From contig JBAJFE010000026.1 in the NCBI GenBank assembly GCA_037903355.1, positions 372,001 through 436,000 of the forward strand: a stretch of DNA of 64,000 bases, written 5' to 3'. Position 1 is the stretch's first letter. Every line of letters begins with the position of its first letter. Under the pieces are notes generated by a model. That model was not told the DNA's origin, made no database searches, and worked only from the letters and a program-made list of their open reading frames with translations. Below are positions 44,617 to 58,520 of this stretch, piece by piece. The stretch comes from Trichuris trichiura. Taxonomy: Eukaryota; Nematoda; Enoplea; Trichinellida; Trichuridae. The translations under genes and the position numbers were made by a program.

Positions 44617-47130
44617 TACATACAACATAGATACTGCATCCACGCCGTAGGTGCCATAACCATAAGCAGTTTGTACACACGCATAAATCATGTATAACGC
44701 AAATGTTACATGTACGCAGGAACGTGCATACTACACTTGTGCCGCAGGCACTGTGCTTATAGCAGCTACAAAGTTTACAAGCAAGGTATACCTTGTGAAC
44801 GCAGCATATTCCAACAATATCTTGACTGCACACCACTTACAGCCTCTATATTACGCATATATCCCAACAGTTTACGTGTCGGTAGCGTATCTGCGCAAAT
44901 ACGCTCTGGCTGTGTAGTTAGTACGTATACTTGCTATGTACTACGTATATTGGAGTTACGCAAAGCAAATTGTATACCTGAATGCAGCTCTGGCAAAGGA
45001 ACCAATTGCTTCTACATCAAATGAACTTGAAGTCAAGTTGGATAGGCTAAACTGGTTAAAGTCAAGTTGACTTGAAGACAAGTCGGTTAGCTAAAGTTCG
45101 TACTAGTCAAGTTGAACCGCTTAGCGTTCCGTCACTTATTCGTTTAATATGAAGCAGCTTAAACATCAGCCTTAGGAAACCTTTTTACGGGCATACTTAC
45201 TTCTCAGCCCGCTTGTTCTGCTTATACTTAAGCCTAATCTAAAGCGTAACCCATGTTAAGCTTGAGCTAAACTAAAGGCAGAACATGATGACTCTACGGT
45301 TTCTCCCAGCTTCACACTTCCGCATTTACTTCAGCCTGTGTCAAAAAAAGCCTTTCGGAATCTTTATCATTAGATATCTGGAGATATTGTATCAGGAACT
45401 AAAAACACGGTCACTTAGAAAAAAAACGACCACAATCACCTTAAAGCTAAGACTAAAATTAAGACTACTTGGAACCAGAAATCCTCAGCAGCATAAACCT
45501 AAACCAGAAGCAGTTTTTGTTTAGGCTGCACGTGATTATCTGCACTAAAGCAACTTGAATGTGATTATGGTTTTTACCAGGCGTCTAATCGAGAAACCTG
45601 CCTAGAGAGCTCACTGAACGTGAACAACATCACATATCTGTTTGAACAACGCGTCTCTACGCTAAAAGCAGCGTTCACGGCCATTTAAGTCTGCAAATTT
45701 GGAAGCATTTGACATGAGAGTACTCGTCGTGAATCCCATGGTTCATCCAATCGACGAGAAAATGCAGTAAAGCAAACGGCAAACCACTCACACCGCGCCA
45801 AATCTCAGGTGCAAACTAGCTGAGGCCAGCGCATCTTTACCCTTCTCTACTGTACTCCAACTTGCTACTCATACGTGCAGATCTGTTTCGTCCACACTCC
45901 GTCCCTCATTACAACAGGAACAGCTTCGATTTGACGGTTTGACTGTGGGTAAGTCAATTCGCGGACCGACGTTCGAAAGCCATCGCTGCATCATGCCAAT
46001 TAACAATAAGACAGTATACAGAAAATATTTGACTCGCCGCTACCGGGGGCCATATCTTCAACATTATCCCTGCGCAGCGAATACGTCCACGTACGTTTCT
46101 GCAAGTTCACATTTTAAGGGCTGGGGTTCCACTGTTGCGCAGGCAGACGACCTTAGAAGTCTACACTTTCTCCTGCTCTATAACCAACATGCAGTGAATG
46201 CAGGGGAGTGCAATTAGTCCAAGAGCCTACATTTGTGTTACTAGACGACACGCATTTTCACAGGCGTAAGGACATACCACTACCAGTGTATGTTCTAGCG
46301 AGTGGCTATACTCGTCTCTTCCATACGGAGGGCCAACACATACCCAGATAAACGCAGCGCAGCAACGTAAAAACATGGATTTGCAGAAAAGGTAGGACGT
46401 CAAGCCTCACTCATGTTGCCCCTCAAAAATGTACCATGTGCATCCGCCAGGTAGCCTAGCATCGAGGATCAAAAATCAGATTTTGTTACCTTCACTCAAG
46501 GTATCAGGACAAAACCTATAGTTTCAACGCAGGCAGAGCCAAGCAGCAAAACTTGGAAACGTCTCAATCAAACCAATGCACATCCTACGATTACGGCTAC
46601 ACAAAACCAAGCGCATTTTCAGTAAATTAATAAGTTCTACAGAGCAGCCCACACCGCAGTTTCGGGAACCCATTTACATCAGAGCAAAGGGCTGTTAATC
46701 CCACACTATGGGCGTCCTCTATCCTTTGCTACTGATACATTGGGACAGTCAGTGTCAGGTGACATGCGTATGCCAGTGGCATTGACGATGGTTTTGTTTC
46801 CGGTAAAAACGTGACATTAATCCAGCTTACTATACTTGGCAGATAAGAAGGTCACGTTGCAAATTCAAAGTATTGAAAACATAAGATTGTAACGTTACCA
46901 ATAAGCAATGCACAGTGGTAAAAAGTTTAAACAAAACTTGACGTGATGAAGCTGACACGTTGGGAGCAATCGATGGAAGTTTGCTAATGAAGTGTTCTCA
47001 GGTTAGCAAATCTTACACAAACCTGAAAACACTTTACACTGAAACAAGCGATCACCAGTACTTGTTGGTCAATCTACGCTACAGAAAGACATACTGATCA
47101 GCACCAGCAAGCCAATAGTTGACTCAAACA
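44617..47130 (+). promoter_or_regulatory. Upstream region of kringle gene 2
   Basis: Collinear with 25271-27937. The proximal few hundred bases are almost identical to those of gene 1, so the two genes probably share regulation. One deletion of about 150 bp relative to unit 1 lies near 46190-46210. No independent gene is supported. Confidence 0.4.
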
Positions 47131-50100
47131 ATGCTTCAAATTTATACTGCGCCATTATGCGTACTCCTGCTGTCGTTTAACTTCAATTTAGTTTCCTCTG
47201 CAAACAAAGACGACCACAGTGTGAAAAAGAATCGTCTTCCTTATCCGTACACTGGTGAAAGAACATCACATGAATTTGGCGATTGTCCAAAACCTCTTCA
47301 CAAGAATTACAAGGGTAGAAGTGTTTTCACTGGGGAAAATTTCGACAGTTACGGGTGGAGAAACGAAACAGATGCAGAGACAGTGGATACCTCTACAAAT
47401 GAAAAACTGGATCTAAAGTTCAGACAACAACTTGAACCTCTGCGCTGCCTTGAGAATAAGGAGGGTATAGGAGCGGAAGAAGACTACGTAGACAACAGCT
47501 GCGTGCCATACGTGTTCCGCAAATATGTTGGATGGTTCCTGAGTCTGAGAAACGTGCACAAATATTCCGGCGACCCATTTACTAAAGACTGTACTGAAAA
47601 TGTATGCGCCGTTGTTAACGAGCAATACCCAACATGTCCCACAAGAGGCGGTCGTTCAACGGTTCCATGTGTACACTTTTGTGAACACTATCACTGGATA
47701 TGTGACCCCAACAAACTATTTCTGAATAGAAAGCACAACGAATATAAACATTTCCTGGTGAAAGATCCTACATCACCACGTGGTATTTACAATAAGGAAA
47801 GCACATCGACAACGTACCCGTGGGGGGATTCACCTGTTACACGCATGACAATCGGATCAGGTCACACAAGAGGATCTGTTTATTTAGCCCAATGCACTGA
47901 AGAGCAGTATAGAAATCAAGCACCATCGTTTCATGTGGGCTGCATTTCAGAAGATGCCATGAGGATCTTTCTTTACTATGACAGCTATTATCCCGTCGTG
48001 ACATACAAGAACACCACAGCGTATGGACATAATTGCAAAAACCCTCCCAACCTTACCGATGTGTGCAACTTCATGCCTAAAGGAAAAGAAATACCGTCAT
48101 GCCATACAGGTACACATAAAGAACCGTGCTACAAGATCTGTCATCACGCTTTAATAACTTGCGTCCCCCCATTCGGACCAGCTTATTCGGAAGCACAGGA
48201 TACTCTGATTGCTTTATCACGCTCGCCAAGAGAATTTCAAGCATACGCGCAAACGTATATCGGAGCAAAGACAACAACTTATAATGGAAAGCGTTGCCAA
48301 GCGCCTTCCTTCACAACCGAAAATCACATAGTAGGATGTACAAACCAGCCAATCAGAAATTTGCCGGCGAATGAAATTTTCAAAAGTCGTCCCTTTTTTC
48401 CCTATTGTTTTACAGACGGTACCAACATTGAACCATGCTTCCCGGTATGCCGCAAGCATGATCCACAGTTAAACCACATTCGTCATCTTGGATATCGAAC
48501 CAGAAAAGAACTTGAAACCATCGAAAGCAAAATATCGCGACAAGGTGTACCGCCATTCATTTTGTTTCCGTCAAGGTAAGACAATTTTAAACCTATAACA
48601 GCATCAGCATTATGGTACGGATGAGCTACCCGTTCAAACTTTTATTAATATTGCGAAGCTTTCAGGGACTTTCTGTCTTCGTTTTCAGCGCATGCAATTC
48701 CTTCTAAACAGTAGGGTCTATTTGCCCATTAAAGGAGACCTCACTAAAGATTAACACAAGACTTTGAAATGCCTGATTCGGGATTTTGCACAAAAAATGT
48801 AGATGCAACATTAACCAGGATAGGCAGGAAACTGGGGCTCCCCTCCCGCTACAAATGCCCAGAAATGTATGGCCTGCCCAAATGTCACAAGGTCGATATT
48901 CTTTTCCAATCGGTAGTCTCGTGCATCAACAGTATCCCATCTGATCTATGCTCATACGTGAAGCGACTAATTCAGCTTTTAGTTGGACGACAATGGTTCT
49001 CGGTTAAAAACAGCAGGAGTTTCTGCACAGAGCTCAAAGCATACACCTCGCACCCACAGACATCATGGCTAGCTATGACGTCAAAAACCTAAACCTTACA
49101 GGTTTTACTACACTTACTAAGTTCCCCGACGACACTCTACTTCAACGCACAAAACTCAACCCGTTGCACATTGTCAAACTATGTGGCTTCTGCATGCTGG
49201 AGGCGAACACCTTCCATTTCGAAGGTTCGTTTTATAAACAAAAAACGGCGCACCGATGGGAAATTCACTATCACCAGCGCTGGCGGAGGTGTACGAAGAA
49301 TACTTGGAACAGCGAGTGTTCTCTCAGACCGACAGTGAAATCGCGCCCACGTTGTCGAAACGATAGGTGGACGACGTCTTTGCAATAATCAAAAGAGGAG
49401 ACGAAAATACCTTTTTAGAAATATTAAAGCATCAATTCCATAACGGGATAATCTTCACCATTGAAAAAGAGGTTGAAGAAAAAATCACGTTCCTGGATAA
49501 CCTTATCATTCGCTCGCAGGAGGGTAGAAAAACTACAGTTTAACGAAAACCGACGCATTCAGACAAATATGTTGAGCACACGTCGCATCACCCGCGACAC
49601 ATTACGACTGGGATACTGGGAGACATGGTTGACCGCGCTTTGACGATTTGTGACCCAGAATACTTGGAACAGATGCTAAGTCACCTGCGGGAAACGTTTA
49701 AGGAAAATGGATACCCCACCCACATCATAAACACAACAATCCGGGGAAAACTGGAAGGGAGGACAAGAGCTAAAAGACCTGCACCAGGACTACGCCTCAT
49801 CCTCCCACATTACGCAGGCCAGGGAGAAGAAACCAAAAGGCTTAAGCACAGACTGGGTTTCCAGGTCTGGTTCAAAGGAAACTCAAGCCTCCGTTCTATC
49901 TTACGGAATGATAAAAAAAGGTACCTTTGGACCAGTGCCCTGGGGTGGTTTATGAAATCCAATGTGCATGTTCAGCCTCATAAATTGGCTGATAGGTTCC
50001 AGGAGTGCGTGAGGTGTTTAACTACGTACAGGAACGCGGTCAACCGTTTGAACGGAGAACCGTCCTTCAGGCCACGTGGACGTCCGCCCACACCGGATCC

Positions 50101-53100
50101 GCGAGTTGCAGTGGAGCAAGCTAGTCAGACTTCAGCGGTGGCACAACACGGAGGGCAATGCAAGGGTCAACTGCGAGCAAACATGCTGTGTAAGGAGACG
50201 CATTTTACGATTAGGAAGATTAAAGAAGCGCTTTACGTAAAGTTCAACCCCAATATCTACAGGGACAGTGGCATTGCAGCTAGTGACTCCTGGACAAACA
50301 TCATCAGGGCTATAAGCTGCTGCGTGCTACAACAATCGCCTACACAGGGACAATAACGGTGCTCCACGGTGTCTTGGGATGTATCTCCAGCCCGCCAACT
50401 GCTCTTGCCCCTCCGCTTTGTTCCTTTTTTTCCTTTCTTTCTTTGCTCCTTTTCTTCCTCTCCTTCCACTTCCTTCCCCTATCCGACCCCTTTTCCTCCC
50501 TTCTCTTTCCCAACGCCTTTTTTAAACTTCTTCAACAGTCCACTCTCCATTACTCTAACCTTTCTCTACCACCCCGCCCCTTACCCTTATTTTAATAACG
50601 TTGTTGCTCATTTAAAACGACCCAAGTTCCCTGCGGTTTAAAGCAGTAGGCCCACAAAAGGCCATGCCAGTATTCCCTGTGCCGCTTTCATGCACTGAAG
50701 AGGGGGACAGCAGTTGCCCGAAAGCTTGGCAATATTAATAAAAGTTTGAAAGGGTAGCATATCCGTACTGAAACACTGACTCGCACACCCGTTAAGAAAA
50801 AATATGTTTTCAAAGCAATACAACAGCATCACTACTATAAAACATTGATTAAACTTCAAACCAAAGTACTATCAGTATGTACCTTAGATATAAAGTGATG
50901 CGCAGTGCAAAACCTCCACTGTATACAGACACAAATAATTATTAGAGCATCCTTAGATAAAATCTTACTACCTTTAGGCTAACAGCGATAGTTAATAGCA
51001 AATTCTTCGTAACCTGAACAAACGGTTACCCTTACTTTTATAAGCAACACTGTCACCACAGGTTAAAGTATTTTCTCACACACGTATAAACCTTTTATCC
51101 AAAGAACACAGCGTCTCTTCGCTATAATCTAGAATCTAATAGTGGTTGGTGACTTTGAGTGATCGTGCAACCTGGAAAGTGTAAACAAGAAATTAAGGGT
51201 TAAAAACAAGAATTGTAAAGAACTAACTGATTATGGCACAAAATGAAGTTGAAACAGTTTAAGAAGGACAAAAGAAAGAAATCGCAACAATGCTCGGTGA
51301 GCGATGAAAAAAATGGAAAACATGGCGGGTTAATATAGTAAACAAGCAAATGAACAAAGATGTCAACTGAAAAAAAGAAATTCAGTAAGCAGAAAAAACA
51401 TTCAGAGAGAAAGATTGAACCAACTAAAATAAGAAGTTTCTCTTATTTTCTTTCTTTTTTCTCCCTTTCCTGAGTTTCTCTTACGGCAATTTCTGAAATC
51501 AGTGTTCCTACAAACTCAGAAAGGCATAAGTAAGTATGGGCTACGACATTTAGGTTAGCCAGAGGGATTTTTGAAGCACATTTTTCTTGGCTAAAACGCT
51601 GCTTGGGAAAACAAACTTCGCTGCTAGTAGACATTGAGTAAAACGCCGGTGCAAAACATTGTCCTAAATAAACAGGCATTTTCCGCGGGAATGTACGAGC
51701 GCTGCTTGTTTGTGTGCTATTTGACTTCCAATAGACGACGAAACTGGCTCATTCATGATAGGACACTTATCATTTCATAAATCCTTGGTAAATAAAAAAT
51801 GATTAAGAGAAAGACAATTTTCAGGCGACAAGAAGAAGGCTACGAGGTCTATTGCGGCACAAAAATGCAATACGCGCACCTGTTTAAGCAGCTACCGGGA
51901 AACCTAGAATGTTTCAACGAATATCCAATTGGATTTGGAAAGCTCAACACAACCCGACCTTACCATGATCTCTTGAATTTAGAAGGATTGACCTACGTCA
52001 ACACCACAGGTAAAAATTCATATTCCTTCTCCATTTGAATCCATAGTCAAGCTTGCCACCCCGTGTTTCATTAATTTCAACGTATCAACTACCCATTAGA
52101 TATATGCTAGAATGATTGAAAAACATGATTCGAAGAGAATTAATCTAGTTTGTAAGAAATTATCAGGTTACGCGCAACGTCTGTATAGGTTGTCACAGTT
52201 GGGACTTTAGTACATTAGGGCTGAACGAAAAATCTCGCTGACACTTAAACTGATAATAATTGTACATCTCAGCTTTCTCCCTCTTTTTGACAAAGTTAGG
52301 TTTCCGAATCAAAATTTATACGAGAAAAGCTGAGGATTTTTACCGTCAAATAGAAAGAAGCATCTTTTAAAGCAAACAACGTTTGGCCAATAAGACATCA
52401 AGAAAAGCCCTTTTCACAGACAGACGACACAATAAGGACACCTCAAATGTCATCCCATGTACGCAACAATATAATATAACGGATATACACTGCGAATTAT
52501 AACCGGAAGAACAAAAAGTACGCTTAAGATGAGCAACGGTACAAAGGCTTCTTCCATCATACCTTTTCCACTAACCCAAAGACATGAATAATAAAGCAAT
52601 AACGACGAATACTGCTGTAAAGCATAGTATTAAGTATTTCCTGTTCCAAATGAAAGCATCAAGCCAATGGTGTTATTTTTCAGCTGTCTCCTAATTAAGT
52701 TCTGCAAACCCGCAGTCAACCAACATTTTTCGATAATTCTAGCACGCCTAAAGTTTTTCAACGCGACTCAGAACTTCCATGATCACAGAAAAGAGATTAG
52801 AAAATTAAGCATACATGTGTTTTCGTTAAAACACATAGGTGTTTCATAGCATGCTGTTCCCTTTGCGAACTTTCGTGAAACATACCACGGCGGGCCTTAG
52901 AAGTAGGCCTGAAGTTCGCAGCCAAAAAGAGCGGGTGAAACTTAAAGTAGCATATAAGAAAGAAACATCAAGTCACACAACTGCACGTTGAAAAGGTACT
53001 CGATAGTACTACTGCGTCCATTCTACAACATGCATCAATCCAGACGAAGAATCAAAGTATTCCCGTCATGCGAACCCTCTTCATTACATAAATTAATATC

Positions 53101-56100
53101 GGCACTTCACTGAGCCGCTAAAACTATTACACGATCACGTCCATAGGAGTACGACAGAACAACTATTGCACAAAGCTGCTTGGAAAAAGGAGGATTTCTG
53201 ATTTAACTCGTTCAAAAAAATTAAGCAAAGCGACAAGCCATACTTCTACACTAGTCCTCTTTAACACTAATCGCGCTAAACTATAAAACACCAAGACGAA
53301 GTGAACAGAACTTTACACAGAGAAATCAATTGCACTGAAAAACCATCAAAAGCAGATTGCGATAACACTGTCAAACGTTACAAAATTACGTGCGCTCCTA
53401 GGAGCGTAAGCGAAAGTTCCAGCAACAACAAATGAAAGCAAATAGCTCTTCTCAGTCTTTTCTCCTTTTAAAAAACTGTACATGCAAGACCACTAACAAA
53501 ACGTCTGCTTCAGATAAAGAAGGGAGGAAACATAAAGCGACCAAAACTGAAACAGTGGACAAAGAATACCCTGGCTGCCGTCCAAAACATAACTTATATG
53601 ACATCTTACAAAGGAACGACAGCCAGAACTATTCACGGCTACAAGTGTGAACGGTGGCAGGACGTCAAAATGCATAACTTCAGGGACCACCACTTTCCAG
53701 ATAAAAGTGTCGCAGATGCTAACAATTATTGCCGCAATCCAGACAAGTCCCCATGCGGACCATGGTGCTACTACAAAAATGGAACCGATCTCAAACATGA
53801 ACCTTGTTTTAACACATGCGTCAAGTGCAAGAAGATCCCCACGTCGCATGCCGACCAGGACCAATTCTTCAGTGGTCTGACAACAATATATTTCAACTAG
53901 AACCCAGGAGCAAAACGCGTACTGGGCGACAATGCGTAGAAGTATATGCGGAAGAGCAATATGCACACAACTTCAGATCACAAAGGAGCGGATCCACATG
54001 TTTGGTAAGTTCAATTTTCACAAGTATAAATATCCGGGAAAAGCCAGCGTCATTAATTTAGTTGTTACGGAAGCAATATAAATTGTTTACTTATACTTCC
54101 GCATAAATGAAACGCCTGAAGCTTTCGCAGCCAGCCATGCTGCGTTTTCAATGATGCATCGAATCGACAGAATGATGCATCGAATCGTAGAAGACGGAGC
54201 ATGACAGCCCGCGAAACCTTCGAACACTTCACTTATGAGCAAGCGTAAATTAACGAGTGCCATTTTTTGCATATCAAACATATTGAGTATTGAAGAAATT
54301 TTAAAAACGTCGGTACAAAATCTTCCATTTTCGACTAAAGTATCAGTGCATAAAACACCGTCGATTCGATCTTTGGAACTCCTCGAACAGCTATCTACAC
54401 CGTGAAACTTACTCCCCAGCACTTATTAAAGACAAAAATAATGGAGTTGGGTCAAAAACACATTCTAACCAATGGCCTTGTAACGATTCCAATTGACGTA
54501 TACATCAGAAGAATGAACATATTTTGTACCATAGCTTTGAAGTAATGCAGATTCTTCCAAACTTTTTCTTACTCGATTTTCTTGGTAACTGTTCAACCCA
54601 AATCCATCGAAGAACTGACCTATTACGCGAGAACTAATTGCTTCTCTGTAAGCATAGCAAGGAGGGAAACACCGTAGTTGAGGAAAGGTAGTGCAATGGG
54701 CAACACTTATGAGAACTAATCTACCAACAGACCTCATACTGAAACCAGGCATAGACGCATATATAGTCGGCCTTCGTTACCCCCGGGGTTCTACATGACG
54801 CGGTTCGTCCGGCGTGAAATAGTGGCGTCATATTTTGCACGGCGGTACAGAAGATAAAGCCTAGAACAGTTAGTGGTTGCTGGAAGCGTTTCTGAGGAAG
54901 GCCCAGTCAGTGAATGAGGGGACTTAGGTGCCATCGATGAGGAGGAGGTCATGGACATAGTGAATAATGTCAAGGAGTTGAGAGGTGACAGTTTCTCCGA
55001 GACGGTAGAAGAAGATATCAGAGAGCAGATAGAAATTTGTGGAGAACCGTTCACTAACGGGGAACTGATGCACTGACCTACGGGCAGCGACGACGACATT
55101 ATGGAAGATACAAGAGCTCAAATACCTTCGGATTGGACTATGCAAAAGCTTACCAGTATTTTCCAGTAAGCGCAGGTCCCAAAGGGCATAATTGCTGAAT
55201 GCGATCCATGCATGGAACGTGACATCATGGTTACACGACGAATAACGGCTTCGTTGAAGTCAATATAAGATTTATTAGATAAAGCGAAAAAGGGCAGATA
55301 CAGCTCCCTATGACAATGTTTTTAAATAAAACTCCGGCAGCTGGGAAGACTAACATTTTAAGGCGAAAAGTTTTGCTAGCAACAAGTTCAAGAAACCTTA
55401 GGACTGGCAGGTCTCCAGAAGATCTGTGCCCACCTACAGAAAGTGGGGAAATTAATTCATGAAGCCCCAAACATTTCAGCCGTAGACGTTATGCTCTATG
55501 CGGATGTGTTCTGTGTGATGTTCGCAATTTCGGCTAAAGTGCGCGTATGTATTTTATATTTCACCTGCTCTGTACCCATTCCTCGCACCAGTAAATCGCG
55601 GAGCTCATTAAAGCAAGGCGATTCCCACTAGTTTAGAAAAAAAGAATCTTACTTTCATCCTTTTTTGTATTTAACGGCCTGGACTCTGATGGCTAAGCCC
55701 ATTGGAAAAGCTCAGTTTCATTGATGTTTTTATCTCCTGGGTAGATTCCGTAGTACCGAGATTACAAGGAATACTAGGTACGATAACCGTTCCGGAAGGA
55801 ATTCAAGGGGGCTCGACAAAACACGCGGCTAGAATATAAGCTAGTTGGCGTTTTTCATAGGGTATCCTATATAAGGCAAATTCAGCTTAACGCGGTAAAA
55901 CGCTCAAACTTTTGGACGAGTTAACCTTGGATAACGAGGACCGACTGTAATTAAATTGAATGATAACAAACACCAACGCATTTAACGAAAAAGACAAAAT
56001 AGACGGAATGCCAAGAATTCAATCAAAAAGTGACAACAAGCAACATCAAGGCTGAAATACAAAGGGATTTTTGTTTCAAAAGCATTCAATATCTGGAAAC

Positions 56101-58520
56101 CGTTAATCCAGAAATTCTACCCTTAACAAGGTCATAAATTTGAAAGCGTTCTCGAACCATTCAGGATAACAGTCTGAAAGTTTAGGCTTTCGAGTTTCAT
56201 ATTTCCGACAATCTGTCTTACGAAATCTTTTACTTTTTCCTAAATTGACCTCTACTCCACTTGGACAACCCTTAAGAACTCGTATCTGCGTGACTAGCTG
56301 CTCGTAAACTGCTACTACAAATAAGGAAAAAGGAAGCTCTTAGTCAGACTTCGTTATTATTCAACTTTATAGCGACGAAATAAATATAACACCAGTAAAC
56401 AGCTATTCATTTTTAAAGGACTGTAATACCGATGAAAACATGTAATGTTACGGCAAAACATGTTCAGTTCATTCATGCAATAGCTTTAGAATCAGCTGAA
56501 TCAGTGGAATTATGTCTCAGCTTAACGTAGAACGCCTTCTAAAAAGCGTATTAATTTTCCCCATAAAGTTCATCTGAAACATCTCACATGAAAAATGAGG
56601 GCATGAAGTAAAGAAAAAGCAACCAAGTAAAAAAAGGTAAACTCTGAAATACTTTGTCCGCCCAACCCTACAGTCCATACACCGAATGGACTAGTATACA
56701 TAAATAATGCCACCTGAAAGTACTCGGCAATTGTAAGATGTACTAAAAGTGTAAGAAGTAAAGTCATCAATATAAACGGCATTCATAAGACAAAACCATT
56801 ATAATAAGCAGTTCTTTCAACAAGGAAAACAGCATACAGTGTGAAACGGACTAGAGCGCTCAGACACGCTTTAAGGATAAACTTGCAAAATAACACGGCA
56901 GAAATACAGAAAATAACAAAAGATATACATTAATTCATTAAATCGAAATTCATCAGCACAAACTTAGGAAGACGAGTCGCACAGTTACATTGGTCCGATG
57001 TGTTACATCAATGCTACCACAAGAGAACCCTGCTATTACGCCTGTGAACATCGCAACCTGCTTTGCATTGATAGAGATCACATGCTCAACATAGAATACA
57101 ATGGTCCAAAAAATAAGACCATCTATGGTAAAGATTGTCTCAGTTGGACATATGTGATGAGCCTTGCCATGATCGGAGAAATGAACTATCAGTGGAAATG
57201 GATATTTCAAGATACGAGAGCGTCAGCCCTACCACAGCTATTTTCTAAGCCTATGGAACACAACCAATGTCTCAATATCTTAACTCTAATCAAAGATCAA
57301 GCGAGCTACTATAAATTTCCAGGAATCGATCCAATCATTCTGAAAGGCCCTATTTGCTTTGTCAATGAACAAGACTTCATTGTACCGCAACCGTGCTTTC
57401 TGACCTGTGAAGATATGTCAATTGAAGAGAACAATTGCATAGAAAACGCGACCATCCAGTTAGACAGCAATTGACTCTCCATTTGTGAACCATTGAAAAT
57501 TGTTTCTTTTCAGAACAGCAGTATACACTGGATTTCGTAATCGTACCAAAACGGGAAAGCCGTGTAAGCGGTGGGACGAAAGAGTGTTAGACTATAAAGT
57601 CCCGTGGGAAATCACCGGACCCTTACACAATTACTGCAGAAATTATGGTGAATATGAACATGGCCCATGGTGTTATGTTTTCGACAAAGGAGTTGAAAGA
57701 GAAGCGTGTTTTGACGTTTGCCCCAAAAGCAAAACTTTAGTAAGACACAAAGAAGCCGACCACAACTGGCATTATGACACGTGCACTGAGCATTCAGACT
57801 GCTGCCAAGGCAAGTCATTTCTTCGGACAGTATTAAGTTTCCTCGCTGAGATGGATAGTAACTACTTTGCTTCTCACAGTAGAAACAGCTACTCCTACGC
57901 ATATGATTAAATTGAAGGCAGTAAGTTTTATAAAGGCTTTGTAGGCTCACATGTTTGCGGTTAGGGACCACATGTGTGTTTCCATTAGACCCGTTCACTC
58001 CTTAGAGCTTAACGTAATCAGCCCTGAAGGAAGTTCAAGTGATATTCTATAATTTGCAGATGCAGAGACAATAATGGAAGGCCCTAAGAAAGAAGAAAAA
58101 TATAGTGAGATTTTATCAGAGCTGGACAAGATTTGGCCTGATCCAAGCAAAGAAATCGCAGAGATAATGTTAAGGCAGGACGAAGACGAAGAAAAGGAAA
58201 ACAAGTTGATAATGTATTTTGGTATTTACGCAGTTAGTCACTTATTTGTTTGTATTTGTTGGATTTGGTGGATTAATCGCGGTCCAGATCCAGAGAAAGA
58301 ACGCCAAAACTTGGAGGTAGAAGAAGAGAAAGAACGCTTGAAGGAAGTTGCGGAATCATTGGCCAAGAAAACGAAAAAACCTCGCCGTAGACCTAGTGGA
58401 AGTTTTAGTGATTCAGGCAAATCGAAAAGTCGAGAATGGTTTTCAAGATTGCGACGCAGTCGGACATCTGCACCGGGGCCTCCACAGAGTGTTGGCCAAA
58501 TTAAACTTCTAGAAACATAA
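47131..58520 (+). CDS. Multi-kringle single-pass membrane protein, copy 2 (six exons, exon 3 frameshifted)
   Basis: Exons by comparison with gene 1 are 47131-48575, 51825-52009, 53514-54004, 56968-57458, 57514-57809 and 58060-58520. Signal peptide, module order, splice sites and phases are the same. Within exon 3 an extra C near 53592 and a missing A near 53825 put the central ~230 bp, which hold the kringle, out of frame; the net length is unchanged. As written, the frame stops soon after the insertion, so the gene is either a recent pseudogene or affected by sequence error. A TGA at about 57472 looks like a break but lies in the 55-bp intron 4. The last codons differ (ending GQIKLLET) because of a small change before the stop. 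Exon 1 differs from copy 1 at roughly 75 residues, concentrated in residues ~70-330. Confidence 0.75.
48606..50780 (+). mobile_element. Penelope-like retroelement, copy 2, broken, in intron 1
   Basis: Duplicate of the element at 29413-31576 at the same intron position, so it predates the duplication. Recognisable parts are MYGLPKCHKVD...VVSCINS (48850-49090), PMGNSLSPALAE (about 49255), the region of the RT active site (changed here: a stop replaces the Y of YVDD near 49365), and the C-terminal block with QHGGQCKG and RKIKEALYVKFNPNIY. Terminal motifs are at about 48663-48695 (antisense) and 50695-50726 (sense). More stops and frameshifts have accumulated than in copy 1. Confidence 0.85.
53514..54004 (+). 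pseudogene. Kringle gene 2, exon 3 with paired frameshifts
   Basis: Relative to 34468-34958 it has +1 (CATAACTTATATG for CATAATTATATG) and, about 230 bp later, -1 (GTCAAGTGC for GTCAAAGTGC). The sequence between still encodes the full kringle in the +1 frame, with only conservative changes (Q to K, R to K). That pattern suggests either very recent damage or base-calling error. Confidence 0.75.
54764..55947 (+). mobile_element. Tigger/pogo-like remnant D, in intron 3 of gene 2
   Basis: Ends TAGTCGGCCTTCGTTA and GATAACGAGGACCGACTG with TA flanks. It is the unit 2 partner of remnant B and lacks B's 454-bp insertion. Transposase-like words (IPSDWTMQKL) remain between stops. Confidence 0.75.

Noticed and set aside
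57472..57474. In-frame stop as evidence that kringle gene 2 is dead
   Set aside because: It falls within the phase-consistent 55-bp intron. The frameshifts in exon 3 are the real concern.
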